A stretch of 59,915 nucleotides of DNA from Corynebacterium sp. 122RC1 (lineage in GTDB: Bacteria; Actinomycetota; Actinomycetes; Mycobacteriales; Mycobacteriaceae), in contig NZ_JANIKD010000015.1 in NCBI RefSeq assembly GCF_024580955.1, positions 1 to 59,915 of the forward strand, written 5' to 3'. The position numbers and the translations under genes were made by a program. This document shows positions 33,164 through 40,790 of the stretch, piece after piece; position 1 is the stretch's first letter; each line of letters begins with the position of its first letter. The notes under the pieces are model-generated. The model was not told the DNA's origin. It did not search any database and saw only the letters and a list, made by a program, of their open reading frames with translations.

Positions 33164-33885
33164 TGGCCGCCCTGTTCCCCGCATCCGAGATCCTCCCCGA
33201 GCGCGAAAGCCAGCGGATCGCGCCGGGAATTGTGCTGCTTGCACACAGGATTGGGCTCCGCGAACAGGCGGAGTTGCTCACTGGTGCCCGTGAACAGGCG
33301 CGGCGCTTGGCGGGTACACCGCTGAGGATGCATCAGCCGCGGTGGGCGGGCGGCACGATGAGCGCGTTCATGATGAGCGTGGGCATGCACTGGGACCCGC
33401 GCACCCGAGGGTACGTCCGCGAACTTGAAGGCCAAGCGGTTCCGCCGCTGCCGGAGGTGCTGCGTGGTCTGGCGGTGACGTCGGTACGCGAAGCCGCGGA
33501 GCTGTGCCCAGACCTGCATCCGTGGGCGGGCGAAGGCGCGTTTGTGCCGCAAACCGCACTCATCAATTACTACAGCGACACCGCCGGCATGGGCATGCAC
33601 CAAGACCTCTTTGAGGCCTCAAAAGCACCGGTGGTGAGCATTTCCCTGGGCAACGCCACCAGGTTTCGCGTGGGCAACACCGAACACCGCGGCAAACCTT
33701 GGCAAGACATCGTGCTGTGCAGCGGCGACGTCCTCATCTTCGGCGGCCCCGCCCGCGACATCTTCCACGGCGTCATGGAAATCCTCCCCGACACCAGCCC
33801 CGAGGGCCTTGACCTGCGCGAAGGCCGCATCAACATCACAGTGCGGCAGGTGGAACTGCGCCCGGAAATGCAGGAGCAGCGCTGA
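33163..33885 (+). CDS. alkB: AlkB-family Fe(II)/2-oxoglutarate dioxygenase (DNA dealkylase)
   Basis: 240 residues. The HxD...H iron triad is seen as MGMHQDLFE (about residues 145-153) and DIFHGVMEIL (about 199-208), and the 2-oxoglutarate-binding Arg pair as RINITVRQ (R-x5-R, about 223-230). NYYSDTAGMGMHQD is the classic N-Y-Y...MG.HxD signature. It should oxidatively demethylate 1-methyladenine and 3-methylcytosine in DNA. The next gene is a 3-methyladenine glycosylase, so the two form an alkylation-repair pair. Start chosen at ATG 33163; an in-frame ATG at 33136 overlaps the divergent gene. Confidence 0.92.
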   Translation: MAALFPASEILPERESQRIAPGIVLLAHRIGLREQAELLTGAREQARRLAGTPLRMHQPRWAGGTMSAFMMSVGMHWDPRTRGYVRELEGQAVPPLPEVLRGLAVTSVREAAELCPDLHPWAGEGAFVPQTALINYYSDTAGMGMHQDLFEASKAPVVSISLGNATRFRVGNTEHRGKPWQDIVLCSGDVLIFGGPARDIFHGVMEILPDTSPEGLDLREGRINITVRQVELRPEMQEQR

Positions 33886-34001
33886 GCATAAGGAGCGGAG
33901 AACAAGAGGAGCGGCTGCCGACGCCCCCAAGCCCCGATCCCATCACCGCAGCTCGGGGAGGCTAGGGAACCAGGCAGGGAGAATTGGAGTCTAAAGAAGG
34001 T

Positions 34002-34685
34002 ATGAACTCACAACAGATTGCACAACACCAGGAAACCGCACAGGCGCCGGTGCAGGCTGCGGCTGACACCACTGGGTTAATCATTGGCCCCGATGGCCGC
34101 GCGCGGCCCAAATGGGCGGCGGAAGATGAGCTGCTCAGGCAGTACTATGACCACGAGTGGGGCGCGGAAATCCGAGACGAACACGGCCTGTTTGAACGCC
34201 TCTGCTTGGAGGGTTTTCAAGCCGGGCTGAGCTGGAAAATCGTGCTGACCCGCCGTGAAGCGCTGCGGGAAGCCTTTGCGGGATTCTCCCCAGACACCCT
34301 GGCGCAGTGGGGTGAGCAAGAGGTGCAAAGCCTGATGGAAAACCCAAAAATCCTGCGCAACCGCCGCAAGATCGAGGCCGTGCTCAGCAATGCCCGCGCC
34401 ACGGTGGCGCTGCGAGAACACGGTGGGGAACGGGGTGGGGAACACGGTGGGGAGCACGGCGGTTTGAGTGAGCTGCTGTGGAGCTTTGCCCCGGAGCAGC
34501 ACAGCCGCCCGGCGCATGTGGAACAAACCTCGAGCACCTCGGAGGAATCCCACGCCATGGCCAAGCAGCTCAAGAAGTTGGGCTTTCGCTTTGTGGGACC
34601 CACCACCTGCTATGCCCTCATGCAGGCGGTGGGTATGGTTGATGATCGCCCGCTTGGCGCCGCCGGGCTGGTGTCTGAGTCTTAA
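34002..34685 (+). CDS. tag: DNA-3-methyladenine glycosylase I (Tag family), zinc ligands replaced
   Basis: About 227 residues. The Tag core is clear: DHEWGAEIRDEHGLFERLCLEGFQAGLSWKIVLTRREALREAF, KILRNRRKIEAVLSNARA, and LKKLGFRFVGPTTCYALMQAVGMVDDRPLG. The catalytic-pocket Glu and Trp in CLEGxQAGLSW are kept. The four zinc-snap ligands of E. coli Tag (Cys4, His17, His175, Cys179) correspond here to Pro, Tyr, Arg and Ala, so zinc binding seems lost. An N-terminal tail of about 30 residues and an EHGG repeat loop are added. The start is uncertain between ATG 34002 and TTG 33984. It follows alkB on the same strand. Confidence 0.88.
   Translation: MNSQQIAQHQETAQAPVQAAADTTGLIIGPDGRARPKWAAEDELLRQYYDHEWGAEIRDEHGLFERLCLEGFQAGLSWKIVLTRREALREAFAGFSPDTLAQWGEQEVQSLMENPKILRNRRKIEAVLSNARATVALREHGGERGGEHGGEHGGLSELLWSFAPEQHSRPAHVEQTSSTSEESHAMAKQLKKLGFRFVGPTTCYALMQAVGMVDDRPLGAAGLVSES
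34416..34463 (+). repeat. Four 12-bp tandem repeats within tag, encoding (E-H/R-G-G)4
   Basis: Four in-frame units of GAACACGGTGGG-like sequence at 34416-34427, 34428-34439, 34440-34451 and 34452-34463 code EHGG, ERGG, EHGG and EHGG. They sit in the loop between two conserved helices. Period divisible by three means copy-number changes would keep the frame. Confidence 0.9.
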
Positions 34686-34688
34686 GCG

Positions 34689-35129
34689 CTAGCTGTGGTG
34701 CAGTTCGCGAAGCAGCGCCTTGACCCGCTCGTGCAGGTCGGCGGAGAGCAGCTCCATGCGCTCGGAGCCTTCGATGCCGCGGAGGGAGGGCTCGTCGGGA
34801 AGCCACCGTTCGATAGTGGCACGCATGCCTTCCACCGGCTCAAGCTGTGCCTCAGGGCCAATGAGGATCACTCGGTCGGCGTTCAGGAGTAGCCCAGGAT
34901 CAATGGCCTTGGGGTGCTCGCCTGCAAACGTGGCGCCGAGCTTCTCCACGGCGTTTCGGGAGTCCTCGTTGAGCGCTTTACCTGGGGTGGTTCCGGCGGA
35001 GTAAATCTCCGTGTGTGGGCCACCCGCTGCTTCCAGCTTGGCTACTTCCATCCGGGCGAGTGCTGCGGCCATTTGGCTTTTGCCTGCGTTCTTCACGCAC
35101 ACAAACAGCACCGAAGGTGTGTGATTCAT
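34689..35129 (-). CDS. Low-molecular-weight phosphatase / arsenate reductase-like protein, P-loop Arg replaced by Lys
   Basis: 146 residues with the LMW-PTP P-loop at the N-terminus: VLFVCVKNAGKSQMAAALA, nucleophile Cys about 11. Where the family has C-x5-R, this protein has Lys (CVKNAGKS). The general-acid loop is expected near WLPDEPSL (about residue 110), matching W-x-(V/L)-x-D-P. The closest known group is the actinobacterial arsenate reductases (ArsC1/2-like) that use mycothiol or thioredoxin. There is no arsR or acr3 neighbour. The Lys substitution makes activity uncertain. It converges with tag, stops 3 bases apart. Confidence 0.82.
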   Translation of the reverse strand: MNHTPSVLFVCVKNAGKSQMAAALARMEVAKLEAAGGPHTEIYSAGTTPGKALNEDSRNAVEKLGATFAGEHPKAIDPGLLLNADRVILIGPEAQLEPVEGMRATIERWLPDEPSLRGIEGSERMELLSADLHERVKALLRELHHS

Positions 35130-35211
35130 GGACTCATCCTAAGCCGCGCCCTAGGATCTTGCAGGTACACACTTACATCCGGCGGCAAGAAACCAGTGGA
35201 GGCTTAAGCAC

Positions 35212-35934
35212 ATGAGTGAGCAGAAAATTGCGGTGGTCACAGGAGGTTCTTCGGGGATCGGTGAGGCAAGCGCCCGGGCACTGGCACAGGACGGCTGGAA
35301 GGTTGTGGTTGCGGCAAGGCGGATGGATCGCCTTGAGGTGATCGCAAAGGAAATCGGCGGCCTTGCCGTGGAGCTGGACGTTACCGACGACACCTCAGTG
35401 GCCGCATTCGCCCAGACCATCGAACGCGAACTCGGGCACTGCCACCTCCTGGTGAACAACGCCGGCGGCGCCCACGGGCTGGACCCAATTGAACAGTCAA
35501 ACGTGGAGGACTGGCAGTGGATGTATGACACCAACGTGCTGGGCACTCTACGCGTTACCAAAGCGCTGTTGGACATGCTGGTGCGCGATCAGGGGCAGAT
35601 CATCAACATGAGCTCCGTGGCTGGCTTCAACGCCTACGCTGGAGGCGCGGGCTACAACGCTGCAAAGTTCGGCGTGACTGCGATCAACAAGGTGATGCGC
35701 ATCGAGTTCCAAGACCGCCCTGTGCGCATCACGGAAATCAACCCAGGGCGCGTACAAACGGACTTCTCCCTCATCAGGTTCCGCGGGGATGAAGCCGCCG
35801 CGAACGCCGTCTATGAGGGCAAGCTCAACCTCACTGCACAGGACATCGCAGAGAGCGTGCGCTGGGTAGCCAGCCTGCCAGAGCACATGAACATTGATCG
35901 CATTGTGATCACCCCGCGCGACCAAGTGATTTAG
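35212..35934 (+). CDS. Short-chain dehydrogenase/reductase (3-hydroxy acid dehydrogenase-like)
   Basis: 240 residues. Classical SDR motifs: cofactor loop VVTGGSSGIGEASARALAQDG (about residues 8-28), AARRMDRL for NADP selectivity, NNAGGAHGL near 83, catalytic Ser in MSSVAGFNAY and YNAAKFG (Tyr-x3-Lys, about 147-151), then EINPGRVQTDF. It resembles YdfG-type serine/3-hydroxypropionate dehydrogenases. ATG 35212 is preceded by GGAGG about 10 bases upstream. A stand-alone gene, divergent from the LMW phosphatase gene. Confidence 0.9.
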   Translation: MSEQKIAVVTGGSSGIGEASARALAQDGWKVVVAARRMDRLEVIAKEIGGLAVELDVTDDTSVAAFAQTIERELGHCHLLVNNAGGAHGLDPIEQSNVEDWQWMYDTNVLGTLRVTKALLDMLVRDQGQIINMSSVAGFNAYAGGAGYNAAKFGVTAINKVMRIEFQDRPVRITEINPGRVQTDFSLIRFRGDEAAANAVYEGKLNLTAQDIAESVRWVASLPEHMNIDRIVITPRDQVI

Positions 35935-36001
35935 CGCGCCGTGCTCAACTCGATTTGAGGGAGCGTGAGTGCCTGCGGTGCAAGCGGATAGACTGGCACG
36001 C

Positions 36002-36295
36002 ATGCAACCCCAAGATGTCCACATAAGGGACCAAGAAATTAAGCTCGGCCAGTTCATCAAGCTGGCTAACCTCGTGGAAACCGGCGGCGCCGCGAAAGAG
36101 GCCATTGCCCAGGGCGAGGTTACGGTCAATGGAGAGGTGGACACCCGCCGCGGCAAGACCCTGCGCGGCGGCGAGGTGGTCTGCGTTGGCGGTGTGTGCG
36201 CCCGCGTGGTGGTGGGTGCTCATGAGGAGGATGACTTCTTTGACGAGGCCACCGCAAACGATGACTTTGATCCAGAAGTTTGGAGGAACATGTAA
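36002..36295 (+). CDS. S4-domain RNA-binding protein (YaaA/RlbA-like)
   Basis: 97 residues. An S4 fold is seen from EIKLGQFIKLANLVETGGAAKEAIAQGEVTVNGEVDTRRGKTLRGGEVV (about residues 9-57), including the KxxGxxxxGGEAK and VxVNGxxxxRRGxxL motifs. A C-terminal acidic tail (EEDDFFDEATANDDFDPEVW) follows. It probably binds structured RNA. ATG 36002. Its stop overlaps the next ATG by one base (TAATG), so it is translationally coupled to the VOC protein. Confidence 0.88.
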   Translation: MQPQDVHIRDQEIKLGQFIKLANLVETGGAAKEAIAQGEVTVNGEVDTRRGKTLRGGEVVCVGGVCARVVVGAHEEDDFFDEATANDDFDPEVWRNM

Positions 36296-37131
36296 TGCCC
36301 GCGTTCCAAGCACTGCCCGGCATGCCTTACTGGGTAGACCTGGCAAGCTCTGACCTGCGTAAATCAACGCACTTCTACGCCCAGGTGGCCGGCTGGGAGA
36401 TCGAGGAACTCGGCTCCGGCTACCACATCGCCCGCATCCAGGGCCTGCCCGTGGCAGGTTTCGTGGCGCGCCCCGAGGAGCAACCCTACCCAGACACTTG
36501 GGCCACCTATTTCCTCACCGAGTCCATGGAAGCCACCATCACCGAGGCCGAACAGGCAGGCGGGCGCGTGCTGGCGCAGCCGATGGAGGCACGGCTGGGC
36601 AGGATGGCGTTGCTTGTCGACGCCGCCGGGGCGATCTTCGGGCTGATCGAACCCGCGGGGGAGGAGGCTTTCATCGCGGCAGGGGAACCCGGTACACCGG
36701 TATGGCACGAGCTGACCTGCACCACCGCAAACGGCTACCGTGAGGCCCGCGAGTTCTACCCGCAGGTGTTCGGTTGGATGACCTCCACCATGGATTCAGA
36801 CACAGACTTTGAATACACCACCGCGTTGGCAGAGGGCGCCCCATTTGCCGGCATCTTCAACGCCGCGGGCCAGTTCCCGCCGCAGGTGCCGAGCTTCTGG
36901 CAAACCTACATCGGTGTGGCCAACGTTGATGAGGCAGCACAAAAAGCAGTGGAGTTGGGTGGTGAGCTGATCCGCGAGCCGTGGGATTCCCCATTTGGGC
37001 GCATGGTGCTGCTTGCCGACTCTACCGGCGCCACCGTGGTGTTCTGCGAGGTAGAGCCCCCAGTGGAGGAAGGCCGGGAGTCCGACCCCTTGGAGGGCAT
37101 CGACCTCACCGACTTCACCGCCCCCTCCTAA
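36295..37131 (+). CDS. Two-domain VOC (glyoxalase/bleomycin-resistance) superfamily protein
   Basis: 278 residues made of two VOC modules. The first (about residues 8-125) begins GMPYWVDLASSDLRKSTHFYAQVAGWEIEEL. The second (about 138-255) begins TPVWHELTCTTANGYREAREFYPQVFGWM and ends with FGRMVLLADSTGATVVFCEV. It resembles actinobacterial proteins related to the 27-kDa antigen Cfp30B. Ligand unknown. ATG 36295 overlaps the S4 gene stop, with TGGAGGAA 6 bases upstream inside that gene. Confidence 0.88.
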   Translation: MPAFQALPGMPYWVDLASSDLRKSTHFYAQVAGWEIEELGSGYHIARIQGLPVAGFVARPEEQPYPDTWATYFLTESMEATITEAEQAGGRVLAQPMEARLGRMALLVDAAGAIFGLIEPAGEEAFIAAGEPGTPVWHELTCTTANGYREAREFYPQVFGWMTSTMDSDTDFEYTTALAEGAPFAGIFNAAGQFPPQVPSFWQTYIGVANVDEAAQKAVELGGELIREPWDSPFGRMVLLADSTGATVVFCEVEPPVEEGRESDPLEGIDLTDFTAPS

Positions 37132-37146
37132 ACCCAACGCCCCTTC

Positions 37147-38031
37147 CTAAGCGGAGGCCTGTGCGCGGAAAAACTCCGCCACATCCTCCACCCGCTGCCG
37201 CGCCACCGCCGGGGTGCTCACGCGGTGCTCTGAGCAGTAATCGCGCACTTCAACGTCCGCCCCTGCCTGCGCCCATTCGTAGGTGCCCGCGATGGCGTCA
37301 TTGCTGGCAAGCTGCATCAGCGTTGGCGGGAAGGTGTCCGCGCCGGGAAAGTCCACGCCTTCGCGGAGCTCGGCGGGCAGCATGGACAGATCCAGGTGGG
37401 GGAAGGTGAGCGCCTGGGCGTCAAACAGTTCGCTGCACAGCACCGCGAGCGCGCCACCGGAGGAGTAGCCCCACGCAAACACTTTGCTCGCGCCCTGGGC
37501 ACGTGCCCACTGCGCTGCCTGCTCCACCGCCCGCATCACCTCAGCAACGGTTGCGCCGGGCAGCAGCGGGTAGTCCAGGTCCACCATGGTGGTGCCGGAG
37601 AGGTTGGCCACCGCAGCAACCTCAGGGCGCCAGGCGTTTTCCATGGCCACGCCGCCGCCTTTCCACCAACCACCTGGGTGCAAGGAAATGGCGTAGGTGC
37701 CGTTTGGGGTGCGCGGGTGGAACACCTGCGCGTTGATCCCATCTGCATTGGAGGTGGTCACACCCTCAATGAAGGCCACGCCGGGCATGGAGTGGTCCAG
37801 CCCGGAGCCCAGCATGAGCATTGCGGCGTGCGTGAGCCGGTCCGGCATGCGGGCGTCAAAGGTGTCTGCGGGCAGCGGGTCGCTGGGTTCTGCAGACCAC
37901 GGCGGGTTCTTTGCCGGCGCCTCGTAGGTGGCGTGGAAGTAGGAGGCCAGTTGCTCAAGCTGTTCAGGCTCGCTGAGCTCGCGGTCCTGGCCGCCTACTT
38001 GGAATTGTTCGCGCATGGTTTGTTCATCCAT
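37147..38031 (-). CDS. Alpha/beta-hydrolase (acetyl-esterase/lipase, HSL-like)
   Basis: 294 residues. YAISLHPGGWWKGGG near residue 108 replaces the usual HGGG oxyanion motif with HPGGWW. The nucleophile elbow is FAWGYSSGGALAVL near 190 (G-Y-S-S-G), and the Asp/His probably lie in SNDAIAGTYEWAQ and SEHRVSTP near 255-275. A short-chain esterase or deacetylase is likely. AGGATGG lies about 5 bases upstream of ATG 38031, which I prefer to ATG 38040. It lies downstream of, and on the same strand as, the M13 peptidase gene. Confidence 0.85.
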   Translation of the reverse strand: MDEQTMREQFQVGGQDRELSEPEQLEQLASYFHATYEAPAKNPPWSAEPSDPLPADTFDARMPDRLTHAAMLMLGSGLDHSMPGVAFIEGVTTSNADGINAQVFHPRTPNGTYAISLHPGGWWKGGGVAMENAWRPEVAAVANLSGTTMVDLDYPLLPGATVAEVMRAVEQAAQWARAQGASKVFAWGYSSGGALAVLCSELFDAQALTFPHLDLSMLPAELREGVDFPGADTFPPTLMQLASNDAIAGTYEWAQAGADVEVRDYCSEHRVSTPAVARQRVEDVAEFFRAQASA

Positions 38032-38094
38032 GCACACCATCCTAGAAGGCTCGCGGCAAACACGGTGCGCGGTCGATGCGCAGCGCGAACGACG

Positions 38095-40041
38095 CTACCA
38101 AATGGTAATGCGCTCCTTCGGCTCAATAAACATCTCGCTGTCCTCCGGCACCTCAAAGGCTTGGTAGAACTCAGCGATGTTCGCGGCAATCACATTGCAG
38201 CGGAATTCCGCAGGTGAGTGTGGATCCATGGCCAGGTATTGCGCGGCGAGTTCTGGGCGGATGGCCGTGCGCCACACCAAGGCCCAGGCAAAGAACAGCC
38301 GCTGCAGGCCACTCCACTCCTGCTGCGCCACCGCGGGGTCAGAGCCTTCGGCGGGGAAGGAGCCCATGGGGGAGGCGTCCAAGCTCAAGCCCTGATCCGC
38401 AAGGTAGTTGCGGTAGGCCACCACGGCGATGCCCAACCCGCCGAGGTCGCCGATGTTTTCCCCAAGGGTGAACTTGCCATTCACGCCCGGTGCGTTTTCC
38501 TGCTCGCGCAGGACTTGGGGCACGAGGCCCTCGAACTGCGCCACCAACTTGTCGGTGAGCTGGCTGAAGGCGGCGCGGTCCTCGTCGGTCCACCAGGATT
38601 TGAGGTTGCCTTCGCCGTCGTACTGCGAGCCTTGGTCATCAAAGCCGTGGCTGATCTCGTGGCCAATCACGGCGCCGATTGCGCCAAAGTTCTGTGCGGC
38701 GTCGTTGTCCGGGCTGTAGAAGGGGCTGCGCAGGATGGCAGCGGGGAAGGTGATGTCATTGACCACGGGGTGGTAGAAGGCGTTCACGGTTTGTGGGGTG
38801 CACACCCACTCGTTGCGGTCCACAGGCTTGCCCACCTTGGCAAGCTCGCGGTCGTGGGCCGCGGTGGCGCCACGGCGCACGTTCTCCACCAGGTTCTCGC
38901 CGGAGGTGTCAAAGGTGAGCTCGCCGTAGTCGCGCCAGGTATCGGGGTAGCCGATCTTTGCCCGGAATTTGGAAAGCTTCTCCAGGGCGCGTTCGCGGGT
39001 GGCGGGGGTCATCCACTCCAGGTTGCTGATTCGCTCCTCGTAGGCGCGGGTGAGGTAACCCACCAGCTCCTCCATCTCCGCCTTGGAGGAGGCGGGGAAG
39101 TGGCGCTCCACGTACTCTTGGCCAATTTCCTCACCAACCAGGCGCTCTGCCAGCTCAACGCCTCGCTTCCAGCGGTCTTTCTGCTCGGTGGCGCCGGTGA
39201 GCTTGGTGCCGTAGAACGCAAAATCGGCCAGGCTGATCTCATGAGGGAGCAGGCCGGCTCGGGAGTGCAGCACCCGCCAGGTGCTCAGCAGGCGGAAGTC
39301 GCGCAGCTCCTTCTGGTCAAGCAGCTCGCCGAGGTGGGTGAAGAAGCTCGGCATCATCACCACCACTTTGTGCTCTGGGGCGCCCGCGGCTTGAAGGAGG
39401 TTGCGCACGTATTCGGGGAGCTCGGCAAACTCGGTGGGGTTGTAGGTGGCAACGGCATCCCGTGAGGCCACCACATCCCAGTGACCAGCCGCGATGGCTT
39501 TCTCCAATTCCACGATCGCCTCTGCGGCCTTGGCGGGGCTCAGGCCCAGAAGCTGGGCCTCCGGGAGGTAGGCGAGCATCGTTGCAACATGCTCCTGGTA
39601 GGCGCGCAGCGTCTCCTCATGGGCTGGCTCGCGGTAGTAGGCCTCGTCAGGCAGGCCCAGCCCTCCTTGGTAGAGGTACAGCAGGGCGTCTTCACCTGCG
39701 GAGTCCTTTTCCACCCAGAAGCCCAGAAGCCCAGGCACGCCTACGCGATCCAATGCGCCGAGCGCCGCAACGTAGGCCTCCACCGAGTCCACGTCCAGCA
39801 GTGCGAGGTCCGCGTCTATAGCGGCGATGCCCTGGCGCTCAATGCCTTCGGTATCCATAAAAGAGGCGTACAGCTTGCCTGCTCGCGTGCCGCGCTCCTG
39901 CTCAAGGATCTCACGCACTGCCTGTTGAGCGTCGTCACGCAGCTTGTGGAAGGCACCGTCCACGCCGCGGTCGGCGGGGATTTCATGGGTGCTCAGCCAG
40001 GGGCCGTTGATGAACTGATTGAGGTTTTCGATGCGAGTCAT
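38095..40041 (-). CDS. pepO: M13-family zinc metallopeptidase (neprilysin/PepO-like)
   Basis: 648 residues, full length for M13. VIGHEISHGFDDQGSQYD near residue 467 has the zinc motif HExxH and downstream GFDD. LGENIGDLGGLGIAVVAY near 525 gives the third zinc ligand (ENxxD), with NAFYHPVVNDITFPAAIL near 435 as the substrate-backbone NAFY motif. The protein ends in ITIW, the family's conserved C-terminal Trp. No signal peptide is visible, so it is probably an intracellular oligopeptidase, as PepO is in lactobacilli. Confidence 0.93.
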   Translation of the reverse strand: MTRIENLNQFINGPWLSTHEIPADRGVDGAFHKLRDDAQQAVREILEQERGTRAGKLYASFMDTEGIERQGIAAIDADLALLDVDSVEAYVAALGALDRVGVPGLLGFWVEKDSAGEDALLYLYQGGLGLPDEAYYREPAHEETLRAYQEHVATMLAYLPEAQLLGLSPAKAAEAIVELEKAIAAGHWDVVASRDAVATYNPTEFAELPEYVRNLLQAAGAPEHKVVVMMPSFFTHLGELLDQKELRDFRLLSTWRVLHSRAGLLPHEISLADFAFYGTKLTGATEQKDRWKRGVELAERLVGEEIGQEYVERHFPASSKAEMEELVGYLTRAYEERISNLEWMTPATRERALEKLSKFRAKIGYPDTWRDYGELTFDTSGENLVENVRRGATAAHDRELAKVGKPVDRNEWVCTPQTVNAFYHPVVNDITFPAAILRSPFYSPDNDAAQNFGAIGAVIGHEISHGFDDQGSQYDGEGNLKSWWTDEDRAAFSQLTDKLVAQFEGLVPQVLREQENAPGVNGKFTLGENIGDLGGLGIAVVAYRNYLADQGLSLDASPMGSFPAEGSDPAVAQQEWSGLQRLFFAWALVWRTAIRPELAAQYLAMDPHSPAEFRCNVIAANIAEFYQAFEVPEDSEMFIEPKERITIW

Positions 40042-40062
40042 GGCGCCATGCTACACGCAGGG

Positions 40063-40569
40063 CTAGGCGGCGCTGTAGTGACCTTGGGTGGTAAGGACCT
40101 CGCAGAGTACCTCGGTGGTGGCATCCGTAAGGAGCTCGCCGGAATTGACCACCGCCTGCTTGGCGTCCAGCGTCTGCGTGATCAGGAGGCTGCCCGGGCC
40201 ACCGATGGTCACCGTGCCCGCGGTGTTCAGCGTCTGCACCATGGAGCGGCCGGTGAGGGCGAGAGTGATGTCGCCGCTGCCGGTGATGGAGTCGATCTGA
40301 GCGTTGTTCACGATCAGCGTGATGGGCTCGGTGGTGTCCACCACAATCGCCCGCCCGTAGGCCACATAGGTGCCGGGTTCGGTGATATTCACGCTTTCCT
40401 GCGGCGAGAGCTCCACCGCCGTGGATTCCTGGTTGATGTACGCCGCAACTGGGCTGCTTTCCGCCGTTAAGCTGCCTGCACAGGATGCGCAGCCGAGGGA
40501 TGCCGCGCAGACCACCACAAGCGAGCGAGCCTTCCGCCCCCTCGTATCAGCGCCTATCGCAGTGGGCAC
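40063..40569 (-). CDS. Small secreted lipoprotein of unknown function downstream of emb
   Basis: 168 residues. GTG 40569 has GGAGG 5 bases upstream and gives a signal peptide RKARSLVVVCAASLGCASC with two possible lipobox cysteines (about 27 and 30). The mature part (about 55-165) is rich in Thr, Ile and Val, with strand-like repeats such as INNAQIDSITGSGDITLALTG-type segments, resembling small beta-solenoid or carbohydrate-binding-like domains. The frame is open to 40827, but that extension has no signal. It is encoded directly after emb on the same strand, so it could be an envelope partner of arabinan synthesis (inference). I do not recognise a characterised family. Confidence 0.65.
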   Translation of the reverse strand: MPTAIGADTRGRKARSLVVVCAASLGCASCAGSLTAESSPVAAYINQESTAVELSPQESVNITEPGTYVAYGRAIVVDTTEPITLIVNNAQIDSITGSGDITLALTGRSMVQTLNTAGTVTIGGPGSLLITQTLDAKQAVVNSGELLTDATTEVLCEVLTTQGHYSAA

Positions 40570-40790
40570 CGCAGCCTCCAATCCTGAAATTCCGCCGAGT
40601 GCGTTCCGGCAAAGTACTCCTGCTACTTTGGTGCACAAAGCTGGCAAATCCCTGAATTTCCCACGGGCGTCTGCTGCCAATTTGGCACCACTTCTCAGTT
40701 TCGCGCCCAGAATTACCGACGCCCCCACGCGCCGCACAACGCGGCCACAGCAGGGGCGGATCGGGTTTCCTCGTGAGCAGGGATGCTTGG

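Noticed and set aside
3019..33603. Many antisense frames of 100-300 residues opposite amn, the FMO gene, hrpB, alkB and others
   Set aside because: All mirror the codon bias of confident genes on the opposite strand and lack starts, motifs or own signals.
33901..33970. GC-rich imperfect hairpin after alkB as a terminator
   Set aside because: The stem is interrupted and no T-tract follows; alkB and tag may be read through.
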